Assembly: GCF_964204645.1 (NCBI RefSeq)
Contig: NC_134031.1
Coordinates: 11,444,501 to 11,508,500 of the forward strand
Reading direction: 5' to 3'
DNA from: Tubulanus polymorphus
Taxonomy: Eukaryota > Nemertea > Palaeonemertea > Tubulaniformes > Tubulanidae
DNA length: 64,000 nt
Part shown: positions 21,916 to 33,434 of the stretch, piece by piece
Layout of the letters: each line of letters opens with the position of its first letter
Numbering within the stretch: the stretch's first letter is position 1
The notes under the pieces: model-generated
What the model was told of the DNA's origin: nothing
The model's input: the letters and a program-made list of their open reading frames with translations, nothing else
Database searches by the model: none
Program-made: the position numbers and the translations under genes

Positions 21916-23861
21916 TTAGCCCAGTTTGGGCTAAGTCTTAGCAGGTCAGTGCATTCACTTTTCATCTGTCTGTTCGTCCGACGTAGAAGGAATCAAGTTA
22001 TTTATTTGAAGTTTTCAAGACGCTTCAATTAAATTGATTGTCTTGGCTGACTCGCGGCCATTGTTGTCCGGAAACAAATCAACTCTTTTTACACATTTTT
22101 ATGATCAACTGTGTTGATCTGTATAGAATTGTTCAGAGATTAACTTTCTGTTAGCTTTTGCTGGTACAAAATGTAACCACTGATATACACAGCTGATGTT
22201 TTGTCATTAGGAGGGAGATAGGTGTTGGAATTAATAATATGGAGAGTTTCTTCCATCATCTTAGCCGTTTCGAAGTGCTTGGAGAAAAATAATTTTCAAT
22301 GAATTTTCCCCCATTCTACTTCAACGGTTCACGTGATAACAAAATGGCGGCTAGATTTTTAGCCTCTGATTATTTCACGACAATGGTGCGCTCAATCACC
22401 CAATAGCGTCGCCTACTGAGTCAGCTATACAAGGCGATCAAATCTGTGAGTGTGACTGAATCGCCCAGTGCGTTTTACCATGTATATCATCGAAGTTGAA
22501 CATGCTTCCTACACAGTGACATCCTTATCAAGATTAATGTATTGATTGTTCTGCTATGTGCAAGTGAGTCAGAGGAAAACCCCATAACCATGTATATCGT
22601 CAAAGTTGAACATACTTACGTACTACACAGTGCACCATGATTTCATCTTTATTAACTGCTTATACTTTATTACAAATCCTTGAAAAAAATGTACATAGTT
22701 GACTTGGATCCATGGTCCTTTATTGAAGTTTTCTAGGGAGATTTTTAGGAAATGCTTCGATATCAATTATCTCGATCTTTCATCTATATGTGTAAGCCCT
22801 AAGGGGCCATCGGCATAAGAAAGATTAGGTCGATCGGACTCAAGATGCTTCTTCCGGTGACCTTTTTGAGCTCCAATAGGTCAATTTTGGCCTGAATACA
22901 GAGACCTTTAGCATCCTAACGGTTTGCCATTTTCATTATTTTATATGTATATATATATATTTTGTGATGGGTATACTTTGAGAGGGGATGATAAGCATAT
23001 CAGAGGGGGTTGCGGTCAAGCAATTATCACGCAATTGGGTCGGTGTCATCAGTCCTGGTTTATAGGAAGAAAGTTTTTTTTAAGGAACATGTCAACAGGC
23101 ATTTACTTATGGTCTTGCTATATTATTATTGTTAGCACTCACGTGAAATTTGTGAGCACTTAATTTTTTGTTCTCGCCAACCGGGGAGTTGAATATTGAA
23201 TCATATACAATTTGTCTATCTACATTGGTACCTCTGTATACTAAGTTACCAAATCTATCGCAAAGTCGTGGCTCATGACATGTTCTGTGAATGTGGTGTT
23301 TCAGGATCATTGGTTTTATTTGTACGTTAGTTATCTTCAGGGGGCATTGAATAGTTAAATATCTAAGTACAGTCAACTCCCGATATTGGTGCAGAACGAT
23401 GGCAGTATAGAGAGTATGGCGGTTTATCGGGGATGTTTTGCTATGTATTTGTATTGAGATGTACATTGGAAAAAAACAAGCGGTAGGCGGGGGTGGCTGA
23501 AAATGGGAGGGCGGTATATGGGGGGTTGACTGTATTTCCATATTATATTGGTAGCTAGGCGTATTTTGTTACCACAAAGTTGTAGCTCATGAGTTTTTCT
23601 ATAATCGTGAGTTACAAGGTCATTTGATTTTTTATATGTTCACTACGGGGTGTTGAATACCGTACTCTGTATTTTCTTAACATATTGGTACCTAGGTATA
23701 TTTTTTACAGCAATCAATTGTACCTTATGATATGTTTTATGATTGTGGTGAGTTTCAAGGTCATTGATTTCAGTATATTTTCACACCAGGGGGTGCTGAA
23801 TATTGTCAAATTGGTGAGTGTTTAAATTAAACCACTTTCCGTGTGGGCATGGTGTCCCTAG
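21916..23861 (+). mobile_element. Helentron-like element, family 1 copy C (old)
   Basis: A diverged copy. The 5' end (TAGCCCAGTTTGGGCT) and 3' end (GTGTGGGCATGGTGTCCCTAG) are recognisable, and degenerate 155-base units lie near 23160-23780. It contains about 500 unrelated bases in the 22200-22680 stretch, probably a further insertion. The more extensive changes imply it is older than copies A and B. Confidence 0.6.
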
Positions 23862-24129
23862 ATTACGCGCAATATTATTAGCTTTTTACGGTATAAATGT
23901 GTATTTGTTGGGTCCTTAAAAGTACAAACGGCGAAATTAAGAAATATGAACAGTAGTTATGGAATATGAAACGAAATAAGAAACGAAATTACAAGACAGG
24001 AAACGAAATTAAAAAATGGCCATTGTTTCGCCGGTCCCGCTGAATTATGAAATGTAATGCGACAAAATTATTTTTTTTGCGCTACAGACCAAAGGCCATG
24101 TGGAGCTTGCTTAAACCTACGCACCCGGT

Positions 24130-24205
24130 CTAGTGAGGTAGGGCTCCGTGCCGTGGCCGAGCCTTGCGATCCCATCAGGTTCGAATCCCTGCCTCAGAGA
24201 ATGAT
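24130..24205 (+). repeat. tRNA-like (SINE-type) segment
   Basis: Words resembling tRNA promoter boxes are visible: GTGCCGTGGCCGAGC (box A-like) and GGTTCGAATCC (box B) about 30 bases later. The anticodon arm is not credible, so it is read as a tRNA-derived SINE remnant rather than a tRNA gene. Confidence 0.4.
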
Positions 24206-24614
24206 CTGCTCATGGCCAAAGAAAAAACATGAAGGGACAAATTAATAATTTTACGGGTTAGAGAACAAAGTGTTAACACTTCAAATTCCGTATTTTCATC
24301 ATGTCAACTTTGGGACCGTCTGTCTCTTTTGGTCAAGAATTTTATTTGTTCATCAGTCGTGTATGTAAATAGCTCTCGTTAGGCCAGCCTTATTACTATA
24401 CAAATGGAGCGAATTTAAATGACATTGTTTCCAGAGTAAAGGCTCTTTGACTGTGCAACTGAGCATGTATTCGTACAAATCATTCATTAAAGCTGTATCC
24501 ATTCTCCAAACTCTACGTCGCTGAATTTTGAAAGAGGGCCTCGTTAAAATTAATATGAGCTTTTTCTCGAAAATCTGATCGCAAAAATATTGGTTTTGAA
24601 AAGCCAATCAGAAA

Positions 24615-25031
24615 GCGAAGACTGCTCTATGATTGGCTTAGCCGCAGAGATCAGCAGGTGTTCACGTGAACCTGCGGTATCGTCTACCGTTTTACTTCCG
24701 GATTTTATTTTAAGATCTAAAAATGTATTTCAAGATCGATTTCTGTTGATTTGGTTTTTGGGAGGAATGTTTTTATTGGCACTATATAAAATGTCATTGA
24801 CAATTGTGCAAACTCCGGGAAAAAATTGCTTTTTCTCAAATCGGATAAATGACCTTGATAAGCTAATTAGCCATGTGCTAAAACTACAAACTCAAACAAT
24901 TTTTGAAAAGCTGACAGGCTGGCCATAGTGCCCCAGTGGTGTATTTTGACAAATTTAACCCACAGAATGCATCATCATTTGCCATTTTTGAAAAGCTGAC
25001 AGGCTGGCCATAGTGCCCCTTGGGGCTCTTG
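24615..25031 (+). repeat. Dispersed repeat R1, copy 3, with hairpin end
   Basis: 24640-24905 matches R1 copy 1. A 45-base word (TTTTTGAAAAGCTGACAGG onward) is then duplicated at 24899 and 24987. The second copy ends TGCCCCTTGGGGCT CTTG before T's, again a hairpin plus CTTG end. R1 may therefore itself be a Helentron-like family whose 3' end is seen only here. Confidence 0.5.
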
Positions 25032-25430
25032 TTTTACCACTTCTCACCATACATCATTACTCCCCTCAAATCATCAGTCCTATTCAAACTCTTAGAATAT
25101 ACTTTCGCTATACCGGCAATGATGTTTCCTGGTTGTTATGTAAATAAAACATATATGTGGTCGGCAATATATCGCACTGTATCATTTGTTTTCTATTATC
25201 AAAATGAAATCAACTAGGACCTTTACCCTTGCCTTCTTAAATCGAGATTAACTTATGTCTAATTCTTGATTTTGCAAGAGATAAGGATTGAGTAATGAAA
25301 ATTCGGTCACGGCCAGGATTTTTTTCAAATTAGTTGTCACTACGCTGTTGCTGGAAATGGCTGAGATATTCATCATTTGGTTATGATAACAACCTACAAT
25401 TGTTTCTACTAATGGCAGTGTGACGGATTT
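25032..25430. other. Intergenic DNA, no gene seen
   Basis: No feature could be supported in this stretch of roughly 400 bases. Confidence 0.4.
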
Positions 25431-26690
25431 TGGGTCTCCGATGAAGCCAGATATTAAAGTCGTGGATGTTGTTAGAAAAGTTTTAGTTTATTAACTAAAC
25501 CATGAAAAAGAAGAAACTGAAATATACAAAGAAAATAACATCTTATTATGATTCGCACAATATTCGTTAACTTCTCAATATCCATATCAGTCTACCAATT
25601 TTATTTTGCTTACGGCAAACTGTGCCTTTCTTGTTAATCTAAATTACAGACCAGTACGTCTGTCCACCTCAGTTCTGAGTCTAAAACTTACTCGTACGTG
25701 TACACGTATATATACTAATGTATTACATACAATTAGTCTAAAAGTTATTCATTACAGTTGAACCAGACAGTATCATTGAGGACAATCTATAGAACTCTAT
25801 TACAGGTAGGATATTCTTAAAACCCTCAAATTTAGGAAAATGAATTCTTGAATACTTTCAAAAGATCATTAACATGAACCGCCAAAGTTTTGACAGTCCG
25901 GCCCGTGGCCAAATTACGAGCTTGGACATGTATGGTCGTGTTTGAGAAATGACCGTTTCGTACTTTAGCCCTACTCGCAACAAATTACCATTTCGTAATT
26001 TCGTTTCGCGTCTAGTGATTTCATTTCACATATTTGTAATTTCGTTTCGTATTTCGTCGGTTCGTACATTAGCAGGACCCATATGCGATTCAAAACTATA
26101 TGCTTGCGAGAAATTTTTCTTTCAAGTCATATTCCATGTGTAAACATCTAGATAACTTATCATATCCAAGTAGGCCTGCACGTCTTGAAGAATATAAATA
26201 ATCCGAATTATTGAAATGTATTGTTTGTTTCGTTTCAAGATGCTAATCTGGCCTAGTACAAAATCTGTGAGTGGTAATTTATTTTTGGTCTTTCTTTGCC
26301 TACCGGAATATGTCTGTATCAAATTTTCCTTTAACTGACGACACGATTTTGTTTGGTGGCTAGCTGTCATTAAGAAAAGATACCTGGAAACGTCATAATT
26401 ACGAAACATTGGTTCATTAAAGACTGTTACGCAGATGTACCTCTTATTGTGCTTTTTCCTTTTCTTGTTTAATCATGGGGTGTCTCTCAGAAACCAATAT
26501 CAACTATCGACCAGGACTAATCAGATTAAATATGTTATATCGTTTTCTTGTTACTAACCGAATACTTATATAAACTACCCCGCAATTATATTGAATGTAC
26601 ACTCTGCGATGATTCAATAATAAAGCATCTACACATTTATATATTCAACTCCAAAACGACTTGCGTCTTGTTTTCTGGATACAGGTTTTG
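25431..26690. other. Unassigned; possible solo LTR, no gene
   Basis: It begins TGTGACGGATTTTGGG. Near 26620 it has an AATAAAGCATC signal followed by a T/G-rich end, GGATACA. TG...CA ends and an internal polyadenylation signal would suit a solo LTR of about 1.2 kb. No target duplication or inner coding region supports it, and one arm of the inverted repeat at 25925-26085 lies within it. Confidence 0.25.
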
Positions 26691-27189
26691 GATTCTGAGA
26701 AAATCAGACAAAACAGCGCTTAAATAGTAAGATCATGTTACATTAATACATAATCATTCTTGACAAACTTGACCTGTACTGGGTGATGGATTACCGAATA
26801 TAAATGATTGAAAAAGTGTAAATTTAAATGTTTTTACTCGCTACCCATGTAGATGGCGCTGATGGTGATACAATTGGGGCTACAGGAAAAATTCCCCTCA
26901 GCGCGAACTCCTAAGCTACATGTAGACATTTATGGTACCCAAAGTTTTAGTTATCTCTGTTTATCTCTATGTTAAAAGCTGATCTTGCTAGTCGTGTGCC
27001 TTGTCAGAAACTGTCACCCCGCCCATCATATCATGATGTCAAATTGATATCAGAGTTGCTCATAGGAATGATGTCATATAAATGTCATATCATGATGTTA
27101 TTCTGACGTCTTTCTGATCCAAAATGATGTCAATATGACATTTATTTTGATTATCAGAAATACGTCATTTTGATGTCCCTTTTTAAAGT
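26691..27189. other. Left flank of element A; ATGATGTCA-rich, no gene
   Basis: 26990-27180 contains many variants of TGATGTCA/TGACATCA, partly palindromic. The sequence just beyond the right end of element A (52441-52470) has the same words. Element A may therefore have inserted into a repeat of this type. Confidence 0.45.
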
Positions 27190-27716
27190 GAGTGAGTAAA
27201 AAATGAAAAATAAATTCTCGCACACTCGAATTTATATTTCATTTTTTACTCACTCGCCCTCTCAACCTTTAATCTAGAACAACACATTCCCTATTACTCT
27301 TAAAATATTAATCTAATAACTTCTAAAATCAATTTTAATAAAAAATTTGATATTAAAATGGAGAGTAAACAAATACACAGTGAAAACAACAAATCATTTC
27401 TAGATAGAATAAAAGATATCACAAATGCTAAATCTGTAGATTATAAATTTAAGAAGTTAAATGAACTTATAAGAAATATTTAATTACAAATATTGATACA
27501 GTTACTAACAAATATGGAGATAAATTAGTTATCCACTTAGAATATGAAGGATTAAAAGGAAATACATATAAATTCAGAACATATTTACCAGATAGATTTC
27601 ATAGATTGTCAAGTGAAGATTTAGAAGAATTATGTTCAGGTGATTTCTATTTCATATATAAGGGTAAGAATGAAAAAGGGCACCATGAAATAGATTTCGA
27701 ATCAAATATGTAAAAT
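27190..27716 (+). repeat. Element A left terminal inverted repeat
   Basis: Begins GAGTGAGTAAAAAATG and pairs along its length with 52393-51890. The outer 70 bases are themselves palindromic (GAGTGAGTAAAAAATG ... CATTTTTTACTCACTC around a TCGCACACTCGA centre). The inner part contains a coding region that is therefore duplicated at both ends. The outer arm of the palindrome present on the right is missing here. Confidence 0.9.
27358..27713 (+). pseudogene. TIR-encoded small protein, left copy (frameshifted)
   Basis: Starts ATG at 27358 immediately after TTAAA. It opens with SENNKSFLDRIKDITNAK and is broken at 27481 by a small deletion relative to the right-end copy. The downstream part reads YGDKLVIHLEYEGLKG and then LPDRFHRLSSEDLEEL. 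About 115 codons when intact. I do not recognise a domain; the mixed charged/aromatic character and location in the terminal repeat suggest a conserved accessory or nucleic-acid-related protein, but that is a guess. The right-end copy is at 51902-52240. Confidence 0.6.
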
Positions 27717-27744
27717 CAATTTTAATAAAAAATTTAATATTAAA

Positions 27745-28047
27745 ATGAAAGCAAATAAGTACTACTGTTCAACATGTAAAATTGATATAGATAAATCTCA
27801 AAAAGCAAGACACAATAGAACTAAAACACATTTAGAGAATAAATTGAAATTATAATATAAAGATGATGTATTAGAAAATAAATTAGAGGAATTGAAGAAT
27901 GAAAAAGAAATATATAAATGTGAAACATGTAATCAATCATTCAGTATAAAAAAATATCATAAAGAACATTTAAAATCTAAAAGTTATATTAGAAATATGA
28001 ATAATGATATTTTAGGTGAAGATTATTTTGATAATGATAAAAAATAA
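27745..28047 (+). pseudogene. Small C2H2-type zinc-finger protein with one in-frame stop
   Basis: About 100 codons from the ATG at 27745 (preceded by TTAAA). The first finger is YYCSTCKIDIDKSQKARH...TH. The second is YKCETCNQSFSIKKYHKEH...S; its final His is replaced. A single TAA at 27853-27855 separates the fingers, but the frame is otherwise continuous to the TAA at 28047. The spacer is Glu/Lys-rich. Two-finger proteins of this kind may bind DNA or RNA. It sits just before the polymerase gene on the same strand; a second zinc-finger gene is at 44344-45399. Confidence 0.6.
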
Positions 28048-28085
28048 AATGAATAAAAAATAAAATAAACAATAAAAGACCATAC

Positions 28086-28677
28086 ATGGAAGATGTAAGA
28101 AATTATATTAATTCATTAGATAATAGCAAAGAAATAGAAATAACCGAAGCATTCAAAAGTGATATTGGTCCAGCAGCTATCGAGTTTAGATTTCATAAAG
28201 GTAAAACATTAGAAGAAAATAAAAAACATTTTGAAAATATGAAAAGTATTATAAAAATAATTACTGGTGTTGAATACCCTAAGATTAGTTAGTATATCCG
28301 CTAAAGTTAAATTTTTAAAATCTGAAGATAAACCAATATATAATATAAATTCTCATTCCCAACATATTATGTCTAAACAGCATATAGATGATAAATTAAA
28401 TAAATGTTATAATGAAATAAAAACTAAAATAGAAGAGAAATATTTTGAAGGATCTGGTTTAATATGTGATGAAATAATATTTATGACTTTACATGTTTAT
28501 AACACAAAATATAATAAGTTAACTAAATCAAAACCAATTGATGAAAATAATTTTATCATATTATAAAGATGATATATTAATGGATCAAGTTATATCAAAT
28601 TACCATTTAAAACTAATGCTGTAATAAATGTACACAATTCTGATGATAAATGTTTTCTATGGTCAATTATAAGTTGC
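28086..28677 (+). pseudogene. polB: DNA polymerase B, N-terminal fragment (part 1 of 3)
   Basis: Starts MEDVRNYINSLDNSK and shifts frame near 28280. It continues through 28566, shifts again, and reads KLPF...AVINVHNSDDKCFLWSI up to the MITE at 28681. The same region in element B reads IDLPVAVKRRHAVVNVKNR then DDHCLKWSI, so the match is direct. This is the N-terminal part of a protein-primed type family B polymerase that would copy the element. The last three bases (TTA) are the target duplication of the MITE. Confidence 0.8.
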
Positions 28678-28680
28678 TTA

Positions 28681-29163
28681 AGCCCGGCGCACACGGGCGA
28701 CAGTTTCGAGCAATTCTCGAGCAACCGCCCGAATTGCTCGGCGTCGAACGAAAAAATCGCTCGTCTGCGGCAAGGGGCGACAGCGATTGCTCGTTGTCGA
28801 AAGGAATTGCTCCGTGTCGCCCAATATCAAACATGTTTGATATTGGGCGATGGAAAATTGCTTGTCGCTCGGGAGTTGCCCGTGTGCGGTAGCTAGAGAC
28901 ACCAAGCGACAAGCGACTCATTAACTAGCCAATGAGAGAGCGAACAATTATCATGTGATTCAACCAAATACGGCTCCAGTCGAGGCTGTAGCGTGACCAT
29001 CTTGACAAGTCACATGATACAGATGTTTGCCGGGAAAGATAATCGCTTCTCCGTCTCCAGTGTGGTAGCACACAGGCGACACCAAGCGATTGATTGCTCA
29101 ACGGTTGCTTGCAAATCGGTCGGAGCAACAGGCGACTAAAAATTGCCTCGTGTGCGCTAGGCT
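28681..29163. mobile_element. PIF/Harbinger-type MITE 1 inserted in polB
   Basis: 483 bases with inverted ends AGCCCGGCGCACACGGGCGA and AGCCTAGCGCACACGAGGC. A perfect TTA duplication lies at 28678-28680 and 29164-29166. TWA duplications are the PIF/Harbinger hallmark. The interior is GC-rich, with repeated GCGACA, TTGCTCG and a CAAACATGTTTG palindrome, unlike the AT-rich host gene. Polymerase reading is in one frame on the two sides once the insert and one TTA are discounted. Open frames inside are not genes. Confidence 0.85.
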
Positions 29164-29166
29164 TTA

Positions 29167-29788
29167 CATCCTGCAACTGATAATATTTGTAGAGTATCAA
29201 ATTATAAACCATTTGAAAATAATTATAAGATAGATAATTATCCTGTAAGAATTAAAAATATCCCAAAAATAGAAAGAGATAATAATATAAAGATAAATGT
29301 GTTTGATTTAGTCAAATTACTTAAAACAAAAGGTAACAATATTAAACATTATACATTAGAACCTCTATACTTAGCAAAAGATTATGATTCAAATGATGTC
29401 ATAGATATATTATATTACGAGAATCATTATATTTGGATTAAAAGAATTGATTTATTTTTTTAATCAGAAAATGATTATACTCGTAAAGTATATCTATGTA
29501 GAAAATGTTTACATAAATTCAGTAATGAAAGTGCATTATTAAATCATAAGCAATTATGCGATAATCATGATTATTGTAAAATAGCTTAACCAAATGAAAA
29601 GGATAAAGTATTTGAATTCAAAAAATAAAATAACAAGAATAAAGTGCCATTTTTAATATATGGAGATTTTGAATCATTAAATAAAGAATTAACTGATCAA
29701 GATAGAAAAGAAATATATTATAAAAGAAAAAAACTAAACTATGAAAATGATATAATTGATTATTCAGATCCTCTAATAACAAATACAA
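29167..29788 (+). pseudogene. polB: DNA polymerase B, zinc finger and Exo I region (part 2 of 3)
   Basis: Continues part 1 and carries VFDLVKLLKTKGNNIKHY, then a C2H2-type finger YLCRKCLHKFSNESALLNH (about 29500-29560). FLIYGDFESL, the Exo I motif of the 3'-5' proofreading domain (Asp and Glu), follows at about 29650. In-frame stops occur at 29461 and 29587 and near 29625. It ends at the 8-kb insertion. The same order (finger, then YADFE) is found in the polymerase of element B. Confidence 0.8.
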
Positions 29789-29829
29789 ATATAGCTGCAA
29801 AGCAGCGATAACGGGTTTTCTGAGCAGGC

Positions 29830-30900
29830 GTGCTATTCATAGTTTGAAAAGTGGTTACGGAAACGACTCGTCAGCTTGATGAGTTGTATGTATTATGATT
29901 GTGCGCCACCTGCATCTTCCGAAATAATGTTCATATAATTATTTGAAGGGAGGATTTAAATCAATTATCAACGTACATCTGAATATGTAATAGTCCTTAG
30001 TAACTTTCTGTTGCAGAGGGCATAGAAAAGATTTTGAAATTATTTAATTAAAATATAAATGTTATTTACGAAAAATAAACTATTATGGTCAGTACAAATT
30101 GAAAATTCATAGTGTATTTTTAAGAACAAGCTTACATAGCTTACAGAATACATCACGTACATACATTTGAATTTTATAAGTGATGGGTAAAAATCAACGT
30201 GTGACAGAAAAAAATTTAGTTAATTATTTAACAATATCGAAATATGTGCTCTCTTTTTAAACTAATGGAGTGATACGCAATTAATCACATGGCCTGTATT
30301 AAAAGATAGAACATACAAGTTGGATATTTATAAGTCGAAACATGTGAACAGAAACTAAAACTTTGATGTCAGTGACCAGTATCGAATTACACAACGACAA
30401 TTGGCTTTAAACTCAACAAACATTATTAAAGAATGTTTCAAACAAAATGCTTTATATAACAACATGAATACACTTGTTTTACAAAACAAGAAAGTACATT
30501 TTGAACTTTTGAATGGTCGAATCCCATTTATTCACAGTAACCTGTGATGTGGCGATCCTCGGAGCCATCATTCTTGATGACGTCACTAACAAGTGGTCAC
30601 GGCCGTCGCGTGCACTCATTTCTTTGAAAATCCTCGCGGAGCGGGACCTGGTGACGCTGCGCCCCGCCCCCTTCGCGCTGAGAAATATCTTATTCCCAGT
30701 CAGCAAAGACAGGTTCTAAAGATCATAGAGTGCATCGCTGGAGGGTTTCCGATCCAATTTGAATTGGTGCGGTGGCGCTGGTGCGATTTAAGAATAGGGG
30801 ACTATAGCGGGTGGTAGCTCCCGTAAATTGTCTATAGATGGTACCTGGCGATACTTAGCAATCCAAAAGGGACTGGTGGATAGATGGCGGTGCGACATAG
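29830..30900. other. Interior of the 8-kb insertion, no gene seen
   Basis: 29830-30480 is AT-rich without features. 30500-30830 is a GC-rich patch with a TGATGACGTCAC word; short open frames on both strands overlap here and none looks like a protein. AAGAATAGGGGACTATAG at 30790 has an inverted relative near 32785, which may mark ends of a nested element of about 2 kb. Confidence 0.4.
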
Positions 30901-30907
30901 CCTAAAC

Positions 30908-31680
30908 ATGATGATAAAGAGAGAACGTGGCTTTTATGACTGACTACTCTACAGTTCTACACCTCAACAACTGACAAAGATATAGAGAGAATGTGGCTTT
31001 GGTACAGAAAACTCTACAGCTCTACACCTCGACACCTCAACAACTGACAGAGATATAGAGAGAATGTGGTTTTGGTACAGACAACTCTACACCTCGACAC
31101 CTCAACAACTGACAGATATATAGAGAGAATGTGGTTTTGGTACAGACAACTCTACACCTCGACACCTCAACAACTGACAGAGATATAGAGAGAATGTGGC
31201 TTTGGTACAGAAAACTCTACAGCTCTACACCTCGACACCTCAACAACTGACAGAGATATAGAGAGAATGTGGTTTTGGTACAGACAACTCTACACCTCGA
31301 CACCTCAACAACTGACAGATATATAGAGAGAATGTGGTTTTGGTACAGACAACTCTACACCTCGACACCTCAACAACTGACAGAGATATAGAGAGAATGT
31401 GGTTTTGGTACAGACAACTCTACACCTCTACACCTCGACACCTCAACAACTGACAGAGATATAGAGAGAATGTGGTTCTGGTACAGACAACTCTACACCT
31501 CGACACCTCGACACCTCAACAACTGACAAAGATATAGAGAGAATGTGGTTTTGGTACAGACAACTCTACAGCTCTACACCTCGACACCTCAACAACTGAA
31601 AAAAATATATATATATATATAGAACGTGGTACATGTACAGACAACTCTACGACTACACCTCAAAAAATGTTGAACAGATT
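30908..31680. repeat. Minisatellite, ~60-80-base unit, about 11 copies
   Basis: Tandem units contain GATATAGAGAGAATGTGG, TTTGGTACAGACAACTCTAC and ACCTCGACACCTCAACAACT. Unit length varies because the ACACCTCGAC part is itself duplicated or lost. Copies are highly similar, so the array is young compared with the surrounding element. The last unit carries an (AT)n run near 31605. Confidence 0.95.
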
Positions 31681-31689
31681 CAGATAAAA

Positions 31690-32190
31690 GATGAGTGAGT
31701 GTACTGTGTACAGTGTACTGTGTACTTTGTACTGTGAGTGTGAGAGAGTGAGTGTGTATGGTGAGTGAGAGTGAGAGTGGTAGTGTACTGTGAGTGTCAG
31801 TGAGTGACAGTGTTTGAGTGAGAGTGAGACTGTGAGTGAGTGACTGTGAGCGTGTACGGTGAGTGAGAGTGTGTACTGTGAGTGTCAGTGAGTGAAAGTG
31901 TTTGAGTGAGACTGTGAGTGAGTGACTGTGTGCGTGTACGGTGAGTGAGAGTGTGTACTGTGAGTGTCAGTGAGTGAAAGTGTTTGAGTGAGAGTGTAAT
32001 GTGAGAGTCAGTGACTGTAAGCGTGTACGGTACTGTGAGAGCTACGAGCAATTATCTAAACTAGATAATTGCTCGTAGGTGAGAGTGAGTGTGTAGTTTG
32101 AGTACGAGTGAGAATGAGAGTGTCTAATAATTTAGTGTGAGTGTAAGCGTGTACTGTGAGTAAGAGTGAGTGTACGGTACTGGGACTGTG
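31690..32190. repeat. GTGAGTGAGAGTG low-order satellite
   Basis: About 500 bases of GAGTG/GTGAGT units with a higher-order unit of about 125 bases that includes GCGTGTACGGTGAGTGAGAG. A minus-strand open frame encoding only Thr/Leu/Ser/His repeats is a by-product. A perfect hairpin sits inside at 32042-32077. Confidence 0.95.
32042..32077. repeat. Perfect 16-bp hairpin inside the satellite
   Basis: CTACGAGCAATTATCT is followed by five bases and its exact inverted complement. It interrupts the GTGAG satellite and is unrelated to it in sequence. It may be a footprint or a tiny palindromic insertion. Confidence 0.9.
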
Positions 32191-32199
32191 TGTTAAGAT

Positions 32200-33430
32200 C
32201 GTCGGTTTGATTGCTTATTTAATTTGATGCATTAAATTTGAGGATTGTATTAATTTTGTTTTATGTACCGTACGTAAATAAAATTAGTTGTTATGAATAA
32301 GTAATTGATGAGTTGTTTGTGGTTGTTTCATGAAAATTGGGGGGGGGGGGAATATCTACACCAAGTCCTTGTTCTTTGGCATGTGAATTGTGAATATGGA
32401 GGTGTCCCCTTATTTTGTTGTCTCTTCATTTTTGTGTGGTGTCTGTTTTTATCACCGTAATGTTGTTTTCCATTTATCCAAAGAACGGGTGTTAAATTAC
32501 TGGTTGATATTGTATCATTGGCGGCTTTTCCGTTGCGCCCGCTGGACACCCCGCTTCAGATGATAGTAGTCGGACGGTTTTTGGTGGTAATTAGTGTGAC
32601 ATCATGGCGGGCCGTGTTCGTTTATTTGTGATTATATTGACGGATTAGTTTGGGTTGTTGTGGTTTCTAAGTAGTCTATTACTTTGACCAAAAAACGTCG
32701 GCTGTTGTAGTAATTAATGCAAATTACAGTGGAGGTAATTATTTAGATGGCGGGTTGATATAAATTGTATTAACAACCTAGTCCCCTATTCTTGAATCTT
32801 ACCCATGACTATAGTACACTATCCGATGGAATAATAAGCTCCACTCGACAAACTCGTTCCCGTGCATTTTTTGACGCCTTATAAAACGTTACCATTATGA
32901 AACCTAAACAATGTTAACCATTCAGCGTCATTTTACAAACGACAACCGTAAATCGATGTGCAAAACGTCACAGGTTTATGTGTACACATACAAGCTATTT
33001 GGCAAAATATTATTGATAAAGATGTAGAATGGCTCCCTGTGATTATATAATGACCTCTATTTGAACGTCGAAATGTTATATTGCATTGAATATCATGATA
33101 AGAGGTATTGTAATATTAAAGGATGTATGATTATATCAGGAGCGGCAGGCATAAATAGAAATGATAAGTAAATCGGATTATTCGGTTAAATGGCGGATGT
33201 ATACACGATTTGGAAGTCTGATATAAAAGTCAGACCCTGACATGGGGATGCTAGTGGAATGACGAAGCTATCTACGATCTGAGTAGGGCCGGCGTGAATT
33301 TCATCGGCGGCTACAAGCGGTCTATATAAAAACATGTAAACAAATAATTTCAATATTCAAATGTTTTAGAAAATATGTTCGATATTAGGGGTATGCAGGT
33401 TTCATGAGATTAGCAATCTATAATAGCATA
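32200..33430. other. Interior of the 8-kb insertion, no gene seen
   Basis: Unique-looking DNA with an 11-base G run at 32340. A candidate nested-element end lies near 32785 (GTCCCCTATTCTTGAATC, inverted relative to 30790). No coding region is supported. Confidence 0.4.
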
Positions 33431-33434
33431 GCTG

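Larger units (their letters stand above)
23905..26085. mobile_element. Possible DNA transposon with ~110-base inverted ends
   Basis: 23905-24020 and 25925-26085 are imperfect inverted counterparts: GGGTCC...GTAC(A/G)AAC(G/C)G near the outside, then repeated GAAACGAAATTA words inward. The interior contains an R1 copy, a tRNA-like segment and no transposase. The pairing could define a non-autonomous element or two separate insertions of one short repeat in opposite orientations. Confidence 0.4.

Noticed and set aside
25431-26690. Solo LTR of a retroelement
   Set aside because: TG...CA ends and an AATAAA are suggestive, but no target duplication was found and an inverted repeat arm crosses it. 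It is kept only as an unassigned stretch.
28650-28921. Three overlapping open frames on both strands
   Set aside because: They lie entirely inside MITE 1, whose GC-rich palindromic sequence leaves several frames open by chance.
30908-31680. CRISPR-like array
   Set aside because: Units are contiguous tandem repeats with no unique spacers, in an animal genome. It is a minisatellite.
31797-32051. Open frame of Thr/Leu/Ser/His repeats on the minus strand
   Set aside because: It is a translation of the GTGAG satellite, with no unique sequence.
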